From JAPLKB01 sp964532465 (GTDB taxonomy: Bacteria; Desulfobacterota; Syntrophorhabdia; Syntrophorhabdales; Syntrophorhabdaceae): 64,000 bases of DNA. This document shows, one piece after another, positions 1 through 9,180 of the stretch (positions within the stretch are counted from its first letter, which is position 1; each line of letters opens with the position of its first letter). The position numbers were made by a program, and so were the translations under genes. The notes beneath the pieces are model-generated. The model was given only the letters and a program-made list of their open reading frames with translations, did not search any database and was not told where the DNA came from. The stretch is from NCBI GenBank assembly GCA_964532465.1, contig CAZHHX010000003.1:1-64000 (forward strand). Direction: 5' to 3'.

Positions 1-89
1 AACGTATCGCCTACTGGACGAAACAGGAAAAAGACAGGAAAATACCGTCTTCTTTCCAGTATTAAGAATTTTATAGTTTTGATCTTTAA

Positions 90-130
90 AAAAGGCCGCG
101 CTTCATTATTTTGGTGAAGCGCGGCCTTTT
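90..130. terminator. Bidirectional intrinsic terminator
   Basis: A perfect 16-bp stem (90-105 pairing with 115-130) with a 9-nt loop is flanked by A residues on the left and T residues on the right, so it can act on either strand. It presumably ends a gene lying mostly outside the window; no convincing gene is seen in the first 90 bases. Confidence 0.85.
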
Positions 131-168
131 CGATAAACAGCTCCCCAAGATAAAGGAGAATGTACAAC

Positions 169-312
169 GTGAATAGTATTCGCGATACCTCAGACAGGTT
201 TATGACTCTGAAAGAGGCTGCCGCGAAATTAATAAAGAACGGCTGTCAGACGGCTATCGGATGGCTGACAGCATCTTCGATCCATTACCTTTCCCGGTTC
301 AGCTTAAATTGA
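169..312 (+). CDS. Possible 47-residue small protein
   Basis: A GTG-initiated frame of 47 codons preceded, at 8-nt spacing, by a strong Shine-Dalgarno (AAAGGAGA, 152-159). The product begins MNSIRDTSDRFMTLKEAAAK and has no family I recognise. The middle section TLKEAAAKLIKNG resembles the start of an excisionase-type winged helix, but the rest does not continue that fold, so it may be a truncated helix-turn-helix fragment. Support is the ribosome-binding site and frame only. Confidence 0.3.
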   Translation: MNSIRDTSDRFMTLKEAAAKLIKNGCQTAIGWLTASSIHYLSRFSLN

Positions 313-427
313 TAGATCCGGCAATTTAAATACGACAGTTATTTGATAAATGATATCGATCCTAAAAAATTTAATACTGCGAAACAAGCAATAAATGTTA
401 TAACAGTATCCAAAAAGGTTATATAGA

Positions 428-892
428 ATGAATGAAACAAGCTTACAACTAAAAGGCGTAAAGGGCTGGCTCTTACTTATGTGCATAAGTCTGACAATCC
501 TTGACCCTTCCTCTATCATTTTAAATTCAATTATTATGACCAATCTGACAAAGCCATATTTCGATAAACATGCCGAGTTATTAAAGATGGTGCTGATAAA
601 CGGGACATGCAGCATAGGATTGGCGGTTTTCAGTATCTATACAGGGCTGTCCTTATGGAAAGTCCTCCCCAATGCCTTAACCACTGCAAAAAAATATCTC
701 ATTGCCATCTCGCTGTATTCGGTTTTTTCATTATTTCTCCCGGTATTGGCAGGTTTTCAAGCAGAGTCAATCAAAGGTATTTCCGGGAGTAATGTTTTTA
801 ACAGCCTGTTGACTATCCTTTATGCCTCTGTTTGGTATCTCTATTTGAAGAAATCCGGAAGGGTAAAGGCAACCTATGGTTCTAATCTATAA
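428..892 (+). CDS. DUF2569-family integral membrane protein
   Basis: This 154-residue protein starts with LKGVKGWLLLMCISLTIL, the N-terminal signature of DUF2569 proteins (short Gly-Trp-Leu motif leading into the first membrane helix). Four hydrophobic segments can be seen at about residues 13-35, 52-75, 88-110 and 122-142. The biochemical role of the family is unknown. The gene stands alone; its last 19 bases overlap the end of the convergent amidohydrolase gene. The upstream region has only a weak AAGG ribosome site, and the stub ORF at 169-312 lies about 115 bases upstream on the same strand. Confidence 0.75.
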   Translation: MNETSLQLKGVKGWLLLMCISLTILDPSSIILNSIIMTNLTKPYFDKHAELLKMVLINGTCSIGLAVFSIYTGLSLWKVLPNALTTAKKYLIAISLYSVFSLFLPVLAGFQAESIKGISGSNVFNSLLTILYASVWYLYLKKSGRVKATYGSNL

Positions 893-1617
893 TTTGTAAG
901 TCTAAGGAAATTCTTATAGAGAAGCATTTCCTTTTCTTCATAAGATATGGGTAATGCAAGAACCTTGGAGAGTTCGCTTTTCATTGAACCAAAAGGGACA
1001 TCAGAACCGAAGAGAACTCTTTCGGGGCCTATTGTTTCTACAAATTTTGCAATCGTATCCTGAGACCCAAGAGCTGTATCAAAATATATATTCTCTTTTC
1101 TTCTAAAACTCCGCAAGAACATATGAGGATCGCCGCCAAGCATACCAAGATGCGGAATAATAAGGGGAATTCCCTGAGCCATCTCAACAAAGCGTTCAGT
1201 AAAAGTAAGCTCTTCTTCAATAATAACCGGCTTGCTTGTCTTTCTGATTTTTTCTATAAGACCCGGAAGAAATTCATCGTCCAGGACATCATAATTTGAG
1301 GCCATATCCTGCAGCCCCCTCATCCAATGCCATTTTCCCCCATAATATTGGCCCGGTATAGAAACAAAATCATCCTTATCATAGTTCTCCCTGATATAAT
1401 GGTAGGGTATGAATTGAGAAATTCTCTCGGACTCATCGAGAAGTTTTACGTTAATTTCATTATCTGCAATTGCTGTAGACGGAAACGGTATAATAACCAC
1501 ATGCGTTACGCCTGACTCTCTCTGCTGCCTCTGCAGCTCCCCTGTAGTCACTTTCGTACCCATTGATAGGGAAGGTCCCCAGTGAGCATGGCTATCTATT
1601 ATTATCTCAAAATTCAT
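874..1617 (-). CDS. Amidohydrolase-2 family metal-dependent hydrolase
   Basis: The product (about 247 residues) has the TIM-barrel amidohydrolase pattern: an N-terminal DSHAHWG metal-binding motif right after the first strand, a central histidine in IPHLGML, and a C-terminal LFGSDVPFG with the catalytic Asp. That layout fits the PF04909/COG2159 group, which includes decarboxylases and lactonase-like hydrolases; the substrate cannot be read from sequence. I place the start at the ATG giving MNFEIIIDSHAHWG because the 18 extra residues available from 1671 are histidine-rich and unlike the family; neither start has a good ribosome site. Confidence 0.75.
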   Translation of the reverse strand: MNFEIIIDSHAHWGPSLSMGTKVTTGELQRQQRESGVTHVVIIPFPSTAIADNEINVKLLDESERISQFIPYHYIRENYDKDDFVSIPGQYYGGKWHWMRGLQDMASNYDVLDDEFLPGLIEKIRKTSKPVIIEEELTFTERFVEMAQGIPLIIPHLGMLGGDPHMFLRSFRRKENIYFDTALGSQDTIAKFVETIGPERVLFGSDVPFGSMKSELSKVLALPISYEEKEMLLYKNFLRLTNYRLEP

Positions 1618-1786
1618 TATTGAAAGATGAATAGCATAAATGATATGGTGGTGTAAAGTCTTACATGGCACATACTGAACCGTTAATGATTTGTGTATTT
1701 TATTAAGGACGAGGTAATGCTTAAAGGCTTATGTTGTTGTGAGAAATTCAGAGAAAGAGGGCGCAGACTCTTGAAATGGAGTAATT

Positions 1787-2200
1787 ATGAATCTAAAAAC
1801 ACCTTTTTTGACTGTTGATGTAATTATTCGTTATAAAGGAGGAATTGTTTTTATTGAACGGAAGAACCCTCCTCCGGGATGGGCTCTGCCAGGGGGATTT
1901 GTCGAAATTGGTGAATCTGTTGAGGACGCTGCAACAAGAGAGGCAAAGGAAGAAACCTCCCTTGATGTAACATTAACCGAACAATTCCATGTTTACTCAA
2001 AACCAGGCAGAGACCCCCGTTTCCACACTGTTTCAGTTGTGTTCATCGGCAACGGACAAGGCACGCTTCAGGGACAGGATGATGCAAAAAGAGCGGAAGT
2101 ATTTCCTGAAAATCAATTGCCCGGACAAATTGCCTTTGATCACCGTCAAATCATCATGGATTATCTTACATATGTAAAAACAAATAAAAAACCGGACTGA
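1787..2200 (+). CDS. Nudix hydrolase, ADP-ribose pyrophosphatase-like
   Basis: A 137-residue Nudix protein. The Nudix box runs from about residue 45, GFVEIGESVEDAATREAKEE, with the REAKEE metal-binding core intact; the usual Gly near its end is Ser. The following YSKPGRDPRFHTVSVVF matches the GRDPR segment typical of small ADP-ribose pyrophosphatases, so hydrolysis of ADP-ribose or a related nucleoside diphosphate is the likeliest activity. A GGAG ribosome site (1778-1781) lies 5 nt before the ATG. The gene stands alone between the divergent amidohydrolase and the downstream J-domain gene. Confidence 0.85.
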   Translation: MNLKTPFLTVDVIIRYKGGIVFIERKNPPPGWALPGGFVEIGESVEDAATREAKEETSLDVTLTEQFHVYSKPGRDPRFHTVSVVFIGNGQGTLQGQDDAKRAEVFPENQLPGQIAFDHRQIIMDYLTYVKTNKKPD

Positions 2201-2288
2201 TAAAATTGTTGTCATATAAATTAAATCATCCTCAATAAAGTTTTGATCATTTTGAGAAAGAGAAATATATTCAGTTACAGGGAATAAA

Positions 2289-3422
2289 TTGGATCATCTT
2301 ATCAAAAAATATTTTCAGATTCTCGGGGTCTCAACATATGCTTCGCTTGAAGAAACAAAGCAGGCATATAAAGACCTGGCTAAGGTTTGGCATCCTGACC
2401 GTTTTATTGAAAATCCCCGCTTACAGAAAAAAGCAACGGAAAAACTCATAGAAATAAATATTGCCTATGAAAAGCTGCTTGCTTTTTACGAAAGAAAAAC
2501 CGTTTTAACAGACACAAACATTTATCCGGATGCAATACAAGACGAATCAATTACGGAACTGTATGATGCGGCGCCTTCCGAAGATCCCGGCGGAACCGCC
2601 CCTAAAAAAAACAGGTTTTCAATATGGATTCCGGCATTTTGCGTGCTTGTTATTCTGACAATTATCGCAATAATCTATACAGGCCTGAAAAATAAGATCT
2701 TTGATTCCAATTCATCTCCTGCTGTTTCAATGCCGGATCAAATAAAATCTTCCCGTTCTGATGATGCTCAATCATCAACGGAAAAACCGGCAGTTGAGGG
2801 CAAGCCTTCAACAAAAACAGCAAACAATGCCGGGAAAAGACATTTGTTAATAAAAGAATACTTTACATTAGGCTCCACAACTAGCGATGTACTTGTTATA
2901 CAGGGAACTCCGACTCTTATTTCAGGGAACAGATGGAGTTATGGATTCTCATATGTCGATTTTGAGGCAGGACGGGTGGTGAGTTGGTATAACAGCAAAC
3001 TCGACCCGCTGAATGTAAGGATGATGCCTGTTAAGAAATCGGATACGCGGAAAGAATACTTCACATTAGGCTCTACAAAGGATGATGTGCTTGCCATACA
3101 GGGAACTCCGACTCTTATTTCCGGGAACAGGTGGAGCTATGGATTCTCATATGTCGATTTTGAGGCAGGACGGGTGGTGAGGTGGTATAACAGCAAACTC
3201 GACCCGCTGAGTCTAAAGATAGTGCCTTTCAATGAGCCTGAAGAAGAGAAAGAATATTTTACATTAGGCTCAACAACTAACGATGTACTTGTCATACAGG
3301 GAACTCCGACTCTTATTTCCGGGAACAGGTGGAGCTATGGATTCTCATATGTCGATTTTGAGGCAGGACGGGTGGTGAGGTGGTATAACAGCAAGCATGA
3401 CCCTCTGATGATTGAAGAATAA
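2289..3422 (+). CDS. Membrane-anchored DnaJ-domain protein with three 66-residue repeats
   Basis: The 377-residue product begins at TTG after an AGGGA site. Residues 1-70 form a J domain with the HPD tripeptide (KVWHPDRF), which stimulates DnaK-type ATPases. A transmembrane helix follows at about 113-136, then a low-complexity linker, then three repeats starting at residues 189, 255 and 321. Each repeat contains LGST..DVL.IQGTPT and RWSYGFSYVDFEAGRVV, reminiscent of the small alpha/beta fold of SmpA/OmlA-type domains. The J domain should lie in the cytoplasm and the repeats in the periplasm if the helix is a simple anchor. Function beyond that is unknown. Confidence 0.8.
   Translation: MDHLIKKYFQILGVSTYASLEETKQAYKDLAKVWHPDRFIENPRLQKKATEKLIEINIAYEKLLAFYERKTVLTDTNIYPDAIQDESITELYDAAPSEDPGGTAPKKNRFSIWIPAFCVLVILTIIAIIYTGLKNKIFDSNSSPAVSMPDQIKSSRSDDAQSSTEKPAVEGKPSTKTANNAGKRHLLIKEYFTLGSTTSDVLVIQGTPTLISGNRWSYGFSYVDFEAGRVVSWYNSKLDPLNVRMMPVKKSDTRKEYFTLGSTKDDVLAIQGTPTLISGNRWSYGFSYVDFEAGRVVRWYNSKLDPLSLKIVPFNEPEEEKEYFTLGSTTNDVLVIQGTPTLISGNRWSYGFSYVDFEAGRVVRWYNSKHDPLMIEE
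2853..3422 (+). repeat. Tandem 198-bp in-gene repeat, 2.9 copies
   Basis: Units begin at 2853, 3051 and 3249 with an exact 198-bp period (66 codons); the third is cut by the stop codon. The central 130 bases of each unit are almost identical in DNA, including synonymous sites, so the array arose recently or is homogenised by recombination. The inter-unit linkers differ. Confidence 0.95.
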
Positions 3423-3456
3423 CCTTACTGCCGTAACAGGTTATTAAGGGATAGTC

Positions 3457-4620
3457 TCATGTTCCTATATCGCCTAATTTTTTCCCGAACAACGTTGGTT
3501 TGCCAAGGGTTTTTTTAAGATATTCCAGCATAAGTTCTTGAAGCATCTGCTCTTTTTTTATGTTGGCAAAAGATTCTTGTTCATCTGATTCGGTTTTACT
3601 GATTTTACCTGTCTCTATAGCTGAAGATCGCTGTTCCTGCTGCAAGACAGCATATTTCCTGCGTAAATCATCTGCCGGCATATTCGAAAGCCATTCGTAG
3701 ACAGAAATTATCTGATTCGGGGCAGGCATACGAGGAGATTCCAGATTCATCCTGCAGTCACGGGAAAAACGTTTCAGCCCTTCAACAATATGTTTTGATT
3801 TGACAAAATTTATTCCTGACCAGCCTGCGCGAAGCCACTGAAAAACACCTGTTCTGACCATGGCAGGAGCAGTTCCGGATTCTACATATACACCAACTGA
3901 AAAAAAATCATAAATGTACGATTTGATCCATCCAAGACCCGCTCTTGTAGAACCGGGCTCCCCGGAGTAGTAGTAGCTCCAGGTGTTGTCATTGCCCAGA
4001 ATAACCCCTTTTTTTCCTACATTGGATATATTGATCTGCTTTGATATGGAAACCATTACCTGTTGCCCTTTATGATTGAACAGAATAAGCGTTCGTTTCA
4101 GATCGTATTCATGGTAAACACCGGTGCTAAGGTCGGGTGTATCAGATTCGTGCTGTATTCCATGGATGACAACAGGAATGCCGCCAACAGAGACAGGCTT
4201 CCAGTTGTTAGGCAGTTTTTGGGTTTCACCTCGATAGGGCGCCCAAATAGAAAAGCGCAAAGAAGAGGGCCTTGTTATTACAGGCGGGATAAAAGGGTTA
4301 TATGAATACTCTATAAATCGGGGGAAGTTGATTTTTGTGTCAAATTCATAATATGCCCCGGTACTTTCAATTGATTTCTGGAGGGCATATTCCTTACTTT
4401 GCTTGGAGCTGAGGACATAATCCACAAGCGCTGCAAGAGCCTGCTCATCAAGACCTGTTTTGGGCTCAATGCAAAATTTTATGAGCTTCATAGCAGCCTC
4501 ATTAACAGGAACAGAGGTATCCATGGAAGAGAGCGCCGCAACAGGCTGACACATGAAAATCAATACCGGCAACAGGACAATGCATCTCAATAATTGATAG
4601 AAATAATCGTGTATTTTCAT
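3457..4620 (-). CDS. Exported protein of unknown function
   Basis: From the ATG at 4620 the product has about 387 residues with a Sec signal peptide: basic N-terminus, hydrophobic LLRCIVLLPVLIFMCQPVAA and a cleavage site near AALSS. The mature part is rich in aromatic residues (TWSYYYSGEPGS, FQWLRAGWSG) and ends in a charged, probably coiled-coil tail. I recognise no family. The frame could start at 4668, but the extra 16 residues would bury the signal peptide. It converges on the J-domain gene, leaving 34 bp between the two stops. Confidence 0.6.
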   Translation of the reverse strand: MKIHDYFYQLLRCIVLLPVLIFMCQPVAALSSMDTSVPVNEAAMKLIKFCIEPKTGLDEQALAALVDYVLSSKQSKEYALQKSIESTGAYYEFDTKINFPRFIEYSYNPFIPPVITRPSSLRFSIWAPYRGETQKLPNNWKPVSVGGIPVVIHGIQHESDTPDLSTGVYHEYDLKRTLILFNHKGQQVMVSISKQINISNVGKKGVILGNDNTWSYYYSGEPGSTRAGLGWIKSYIYDFFSVGVYVESGTAPAMVRTGVFQWLRAGWSGINFVKSKHIVEGLKRFSRDCRMNLESPRMPAPNQIISVYEWLSNMPADDLRRKYAVLQQEQRSSAIETGKISKTESDEQESFANIKKEQMLQELMLEYLKKTLGKPTLFGKKLGDIGT

Positions 4621-4831
4621 TCTGGAAATGTTACGGAAAACTCTCCTCGCATGCCGGTTATAATACAACCGTGGACTCCCTGTGTCAATAGAATACTGGA
4701 AGCCGGACGCAGACGCCTGATCTCTTTAGAAGTTTTTAACGATTCGATATTTTGGCGCAGGATGTATTTAGTGTATAGTAAGGAATGAAATTGATATAAT
4801 GTTATGAAATGATGAAGTCAAGGAGGCTGTT

Positions 4832-5710
4832 GTGCTGTTAATAGGAGAAAACCTTAATGTAATGTCCAAAAAAATCGGGGAAGCTCTGAAGCAAAGAGAC
4901 CCTGAACCTATCAGAACTATGGCGGAAGCGCAGACAAAGGCCGGTATGGACATGATCGATATAAATCTCGGCCCTGCCCGCAAGGAAGGGCCTGAACTAA
5001 TGGAATGGGTTGTAAAAACCGTTCAGGAAGTAACGGATATTCCTCTTTCCCTGGACACTATGAATATAGAGGCCATTGAGGCAGGTTTACGGATTCATAA
5101 AGGAAAAGCATTAATTAATTCAATTTCCGCGCGGCCTGAAAGAATGGAGGCGCTCATGCCGCTTGCGAAGAAATACAACGCTTCCTTTATCGGGCTCACA
5201 CTCGGACCTGAGGGTATTCCAAGGGATTCGAATGAAAGAGGGCTGCTTGCCGCCCAGATTATGGCAGAGGCAGCCATTTATGACATACAGGAAGAAGATT
5301 TATGGTTCGACCCTATTGTGCTGCCCATCAACACTCAGCAGTCTCAGTTGCAGGGCTGCACTGAATTTGTCATGATGCTTCCTGAACTTTCACCGGCTTC
5401 CAAGTCAACCTGCGGACTTTCTAATGTATCAAACGGTACGCCCAATAACCTCAGAGGAATCATCAACAGAACTTATCTTATTATGATCAAACGTTACGGT
5501 ATATATTCGGCAATCGTCGACGCCTTCGATGCGGAACTACGCGCTATCGTAAAAGGCGAAAGACCCGAACTCGAAGCACTTGTACACAGGGTAATGGACG
5601 GAGAACAGGTAAATACCGACAAACTTTCAAAAGAAGAGATTAATTATGTAAAAACCGTGAGGGTACTTCTCGGGCATAACCTTTATTCAGATTCATGGCT
5701 GGAACTCTGA
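4832..5710 (+). CDS. acsE: Methyltetrahydrofolate:corrinoid methyltransferase (AcsE-like)
   Basis: The 292-residue protein is a pterin-binding TIM barrel like AcsE, which moves the methyl group of methyltetrahydrofolate to the cobalamin of the corrinoid iron-sulfur protein in the Wood-Ljungdahl pathway. Visible pterin-site motifs are the N-terminal LLIGENLN, SLDTMN (Asp), INSIS (Asn), WFDPIVLP and GLSNVSNG (Asn). A C-terminal extension of about 30 residues makes it longer than the roughly 262-residue Moorella enzyme. GTG start with an AAGGAGG site at 4820. No CODH/ACS genes are nearby, so a partner corrinoid protein must be encoded elsewhere, or the enzyme serves another methyl-transfer route. 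Confidence 0.82.
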   Translation: MLLIGENLNVMSKKIGEALKQRDPEPIRTMAEAQTKAGMDMIDINLGPARKEGPELMEWVVKTVQEVTDIPLSLDTMNIEAIEAGLRIHKGKALINSISARPERMEALMPLAKKYNASFIGLTLGPEGIPRDSNERGLLAAQIMAEAAIYDIQEEDLWFDPIVLPINTQQSQLQGCTEFVMMLPELSPASKSTCGLSNVSNGTPNNLRGIINRTYLIMIKRYGIYSAIVDAFDAELRAIVKGERPELEALVHRVMDGEQVNTDKLSKEEINYVKTVRVLLGHNLYSDSWLEL

Positions 5711-5724
5711 AATATAATATACCA

Positions 5725-5760
5725 GTCAACTGCTGCCTGCTGAAGCCGGCAGCAGTTGAC
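5725..5760. terminator. Bidirectional terminator between convergent genes
   Basis: A perfect 13-bp inverted repeat (5725-5737 with 5748-5760, 10-nt loop) sits between the acsE and aminotransferase stop codons, with T-rich or A-rich DNA on each side. Confidence 0.8.
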
Positions 5761-5766
5761 TTACTT

Positions 5767-6957
5767 TCATTGGAGCAACGCAACTGCCTGCTTTATTCTC
5801 TCCACCCCTTTTTGAATAATTTCCATGGATGTTGCAAAGGAAAGTCTGATATAGCCTTCCTTGCCGAACTCTACTCCGGGCACCACTGCTGTATGGAATT
5901 GTTCAAGAAGCACTTCTGTCCATATTGACGAGTTATCAATTACCTTGCCTTTATATTTTTTGCCGAGTATGGCATTAAAATTAGGAAATACATAAAACGC
6001 ACCGCCTGGACTATAACAGGTCACGCCGTCTATACTCCTTAATTCAGCCACAAGATAGTCCCTTCTCTTTTTAAATTCCTTCAGCATCATGGCAATGCTC
6101 TCCTGGGGGCCGTTCAGCGCGGCAACCGCTGCCATCTGCGCAATAGATGTGGGATTAGACGTGCTTTGACTCTGAATATTACCCATTGCCTTTATAATAG
6201 GAGCCGGTCCCGCAGCAAAACCGATTCTCCATCCTGTCATTGCATATGTTTTGGAGACACCATGACATATAATTGTTTTCTCTTTGAAAGAAGGATCGAT
6301 TGATGCAATACTCGTATGGACATATTCATCATAGGCAAGCTTTTCATAAATCTCATCGGAGACAATATAAAAGTTATTTTCAACTGCAAGTTTTCCGATC
6401 TGTTCCAGGTTTTCACGATAAAATATGGAACCTGCAGGGTTTGAAGGATAGTTGAGGATTATTCCCTTCGTATTTTTATTTATATGTTTTTTCAGCATGT
6501 CTGCGGTAAGCTGGTAGTCTTCATTTTCATATGTTTCTACAAATACCGGTTTTGCGTCCGCAAGCTCAACCATTGGAGGATATGAAACCCAGTAAGGAAC
6601 AGGGATAAGGACTTCATCGCCTTCCTGAAATATTGCCTGAAAGAGATTATACAGGGTATGTTTGCCGCCGCAGGAGATTATAACCTCATCACGTTTATAT
6701 GTAAGCTCATTATCCCTTTTAAACTTCTCAATCACTGCGTCCTTCAGTAAATCAATACCGGCTGCAGGGGTATATCTCGTAAAATTATCATTAATCGCCT
6801 TTATTCCTGCTTGTTTTATATGTTCCGGCGTATCAAAATCCGGCTCGCCTGCGCCAAATCCGGCAATATCCAGTCCCTGCGCTTTAAGCGCCTTTTCCTT
6901 TGCGGTAATTGCCAATGTGGGCGATGGTTTTAACATTTCTGCTCTTTTTGATAACAT
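5767..6957 (-). CDS. Class I pyridoxal-phosphate aminotransferase, aspartate type
   Basis: A 396-residue fold-type I aminotransferase of the subgroup that contains bacterial aspartate aminotransferases of about 390-400 residues. The N-terminus has the substrate-loop GFGAGEPDFDTP; the PLP lysine is in HGVSKTYAMTGWRIG; ILNYPSNPAGS carries the conserved Asn/Pro, and the C-terminal arginine that binds the alpha-carboxylate is in YIRLSFA. Such enzymes interconvert aspartate/oxaloacetate and glutamate/2-oxoglutarate and may accept prephenate. A strong GGAGG lies upstream of the ATG. Transcribed alone, with a terminator immediately after the stop. Confidence 0.9.
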   Translation of the reverse strand: MLSKRAEMLKPSPTLAITAKEKALKAQGLDIAGFGAGEPDFDTPEHIKQAGIKAINDNFTRYTPAAGIDLLKDAVIEKFKRDNELTYKRDEVIISCGGKHTLYNLFQAIFQEGDEVLIPVPYWVSYPPMVELADAKPVFVETYENEDYQLTADMLKKHINKNTKGIILNYPSNPAGSIFYRENLEQIGKLAVENNFYIVSDEIYEKLAYDEYVHTSIASIDPSFKEKTIICHGVSKTYAMTGWRIGFAAGPAPIIKAMGNIQSQSTSNPTSIAQMAAVAALNGPQESIAMMLKEFKKRRDYLVAELRSIDGVTCYSPGGAFYVFPNFNAILGKKYKGKVIDNSSIWTEVLLEQFHTAVVPGVEFGKEGYIRLSFATSMEIIQKGVERIKQAVALLQ

Positions 6958-7107
6958 ATCAAAACCTCCTCTGATTTATTTTTCCATTTCTCATTATTGT
7001 ATTATCACATATCGATTGAGAAACCAAAAGGATACTATTTACAATATTCCTGATATTGCTGTCAATCATATTTTATTATATGGTTGACAGGTTATTTGAA
7101 AATTATT

Positions 7108-7917
7108 CTAAAGCGCTTCGGCATTAAATCGAGCGATACTTCCGGAAATCAGGTTCCTCCTGTAAACCATAACAAAACAAAAGGAGGCTGCAACCAGGTA
7201 AAGTATTGCCAGCGCCATACCAATAATAAGATCCAACATTAAGTTTTCCGTAAATATACCGGATGCAAGCAGCCTGCGCATGCTTTCAAAAACATAAGAG
7301 GGCGGTACTAAAAGGGAAATATTCTTTAAATATGAAGGGAGAGTTGAGACCGGATAATATACTCCGGCAAAGATGGAAATTATGAGCGGTATAGGCCAGC
7401 CGAGCCACTCCGCGGAGGGACCGAGACGGAAAACCATGGCTGACACAAAAACTCCCATGGCAATTGCAAAGACAAGAAGTATACACATGAAAGGAAGGAG
7501 CAACAGGCCAATTTTCAAAATATTGTAACCGAAAATCATACCGGCAATAGCAGCTATGACCCCGAAACCGGCTATTCCGGTTGTTATGCTTGTCAGCACC
7601 AATCCGCCCAGATATTCCGCTATTGTGAGAGGCGAGGCAAAAAAATTCAAAAAATTCTGCGTCCAGATGTCTTCTAAAAAAGCCATCATAATCCCCTGCT
7701 GAATCCGTGTTGCAAAATCCCACAGGATTATTGCACCGAGAATAACGGTAATAAAACTGAATGTGTCCTCCCCCAGAGAGCCGAGGTATTTGCTTATAAA
7801 ACCCCACTGCACAATATCAATAACAAGCCACAGAAAGATGCCGGTCAGCCTTGTAGGATTGCTCTTGAACAAAAACAACTGCCTGTAATAAATAGCTTTA
7901 ATCCTCGATATGTTCAT
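7108..7917 (-). CDS. ABC-2 type transporter permease
   Basis: This 269-residue protein has six hydrophobic segments and the ABC-2 layout of exporter permeases, including the PSYVFESMRR segment before the last helices, which recurs in this family. Its ATG overlaps the stop of the ATPase gene by 4 bp, so the two are translationally coupled and presumably form one export complex. The substrate (drug, lipid or polysaccharide) cannot be deduced. Confidence 0.85.
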   Translation of the reverse strand: MNISRIKAIYYRQLFLFKSNPTRLTGIFLWLVIDIVQWGFISKYLGSLGEDTFSFITVILGAIILWDFATRIQQGIMMAFLEDIWTQNFLNFFASPLTIAEYLGGLVLTSITTGIAGFGVIAAIAGMIFGYNILKIGLLLLPFMCILLVFAIAMGVFVSAMVFRLGPSAEWLGWPIPLIISIFAGVYYPVSTLPSYLKNISLLVPPSYVFESMRRLLASGIFTENLMLDLIIGMALAILYLVAASFCFVMVYRRNLISGSIARFNAEAL

Positions 7918-8666
7918 AGAGTCTGCTCCAGACAGAGCGGCTCGCGGGCAACGGCAATAAACAGTTCTTCCAGGTTTTTCTTCCCGTGTATTTCAGGAAG
8001 AGTCCTGGGATTGCCGCTCAGAAGGATTTTGCCCTGTGAGAGGAAAAGTACACGGTCACAAACAGCCTCGATTTCGGTCATGTTATGCGATGTCCAGAGT
8101 ATTGCCGTTCCGGTATTGCTTGCAAAGGATTTTGTCTTTTCACGGATAAGCCGGGCAATACTCGGGTCCAGAGATGCCGTAGGTTCGTCGAGCAAAAGAA
8201 GGCGGGGATCATTAATAACAGCTTTGGCGAGGTTGAGGAGGCTGATTTCTCCTGAAGAGAGCAACCCTGCTTTAGTGTCGGCAAATTTTTGCAGATTGAA
8301 ATCCCGTAAAAGGAGGGCAATTTTTTCTTTCACATTTTTTTGTCCATACAAGAGCCCGAATACATAGAGGTTTTGCCGGACAGTAAGATTTGCGGGGAGA
8401 TGCGCATAAACAGCGGCAAAGTTAATCCTTGCGCTCACTTCAGATCTGTTATCCCTGATATTTTTCCCCAATATCTCTATAAATCCGCTTGTAGGCTTGA
8501 GAATACCAAGGATCATGTTAATGGTTGTCGTCTTCCCTGCCCCGTTAGGACCTAAAAGACCTACAATTTCACTGGGGTTTACTGTAAGAGAAATGTCATC
8601 AACAGCCTTAATTGCGCCGTAATGTTTTGCCAGATGACTGATTCTCAATATCGATCCCTCTGCCAT
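7914..8666 (-). CDS. ABC transporter ATP-binding protein
   Basis: A 250-residue ABC ATPase with Walker A GPNGAGKTTT (residues about 37-46), signature LSSGE, a variant of LSGGQ, Walker B LLLLDEPTASLD and the switch histidine in WTSHNM. It belongs to the type that powers ABC-2 permeases. First gene of the two-gene operon with the overlapping permease. The region upstream (8667-9408) is non-coding, so the operon promoter should be there; I saw no unambiguous promoter. Confidence 0.92.
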   Translation of the reverse strand: MAEGSILRISHLAKHYGAIKAVDDISLTVNPSEIVGLLGPNGAGKTTTINMILGILKPTSGFIEILGKNIRDNRSEVSARINFAAVYAHLPANLTVRQNLYVFGLLYGQKNVKEKIALLLRDFNLQKFADTKAGLLSSGEISLLNLAKAVINDPRLLLLDEPTASLDPSIARLIREKTKSFASNTGTAILWTSHNMTEIEAVCDRVLFLSQGKILLSGNPRTLPEIHGKKNLEELFIAVAREPLCLEQTL

Positions 8667-8970
8667 AAAAAGCCTGCCTTAAAGTTTGCTAATCAATTAA
8701 CATTGCCGGAAGCAGCGGCTTGCTAAAGGAACTGCAACAATTGTCTCCGACTCAGCAACAAAAACGCTTCACAAAGGTACACGGGCAAGGGCTCACACCC
8801 CGCTTCCGAATACATTATAAGACCCGGCATGATAATTTTTTTGTCACTCCTAATTCTTTATCAATTTCAGTCATTACGCAACTGATTTTTTAATAAATTA
8901 CTAATTACAATGCATCCTGCGCTTGATATCACATAAATGGTTTTTTGCTTTAAATACAACACTTCGCGGT

Positions 8971-9000
8971 TATTTCATACTCTGTGGTTTCTGCCTGAAG
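8971..9000 (+). repeat. Dispersed repeat, short copy A
   Basis: Partial copy matching the 9121-9147 portion of copy B: both contain CATACT/GATACT followed by GTGGTT, two or three bases, then TGCCTGAAG. Same orientation as copy B. Confidence 0.5.
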
Positions 9001-9108
9001 ACCATATATTCACAAGAAGAAGATACTTTTGAGCAAAAGAAGAACAGACAAAAGGAAAACATGGTGTAACTAACTAATATTAGAGAGAAAGCAGGATTTG
9101 TTACGTAT

Positions 9109-9180
9109 AGCTTCCTGAAATTGATACTGAGTGGTTATTGCCTGAAGCCCTGCTTTCTTTCCGAAATGCGCACTGTGCGG
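9109..9180 (+). repeat. Dispersed repeat, copy B
   Basis: About 72 bases whose reverse complement aligns with 52593-52668, sharing GCATTTCGGAAAGAAAGCA, CTTCAG and ACTCAGTAT in the same order and near-equal spacing. Identity is roughly three quarters by eye. No coding potential is shared, so it is treated as a dispersed element of unknown nature. Confidence 0.6.

Noticed and set aside
2853..3422. CRISPR-like array
   Set aside because: The 198-bp repeats are in-frame coding units without spacers of uniform size.
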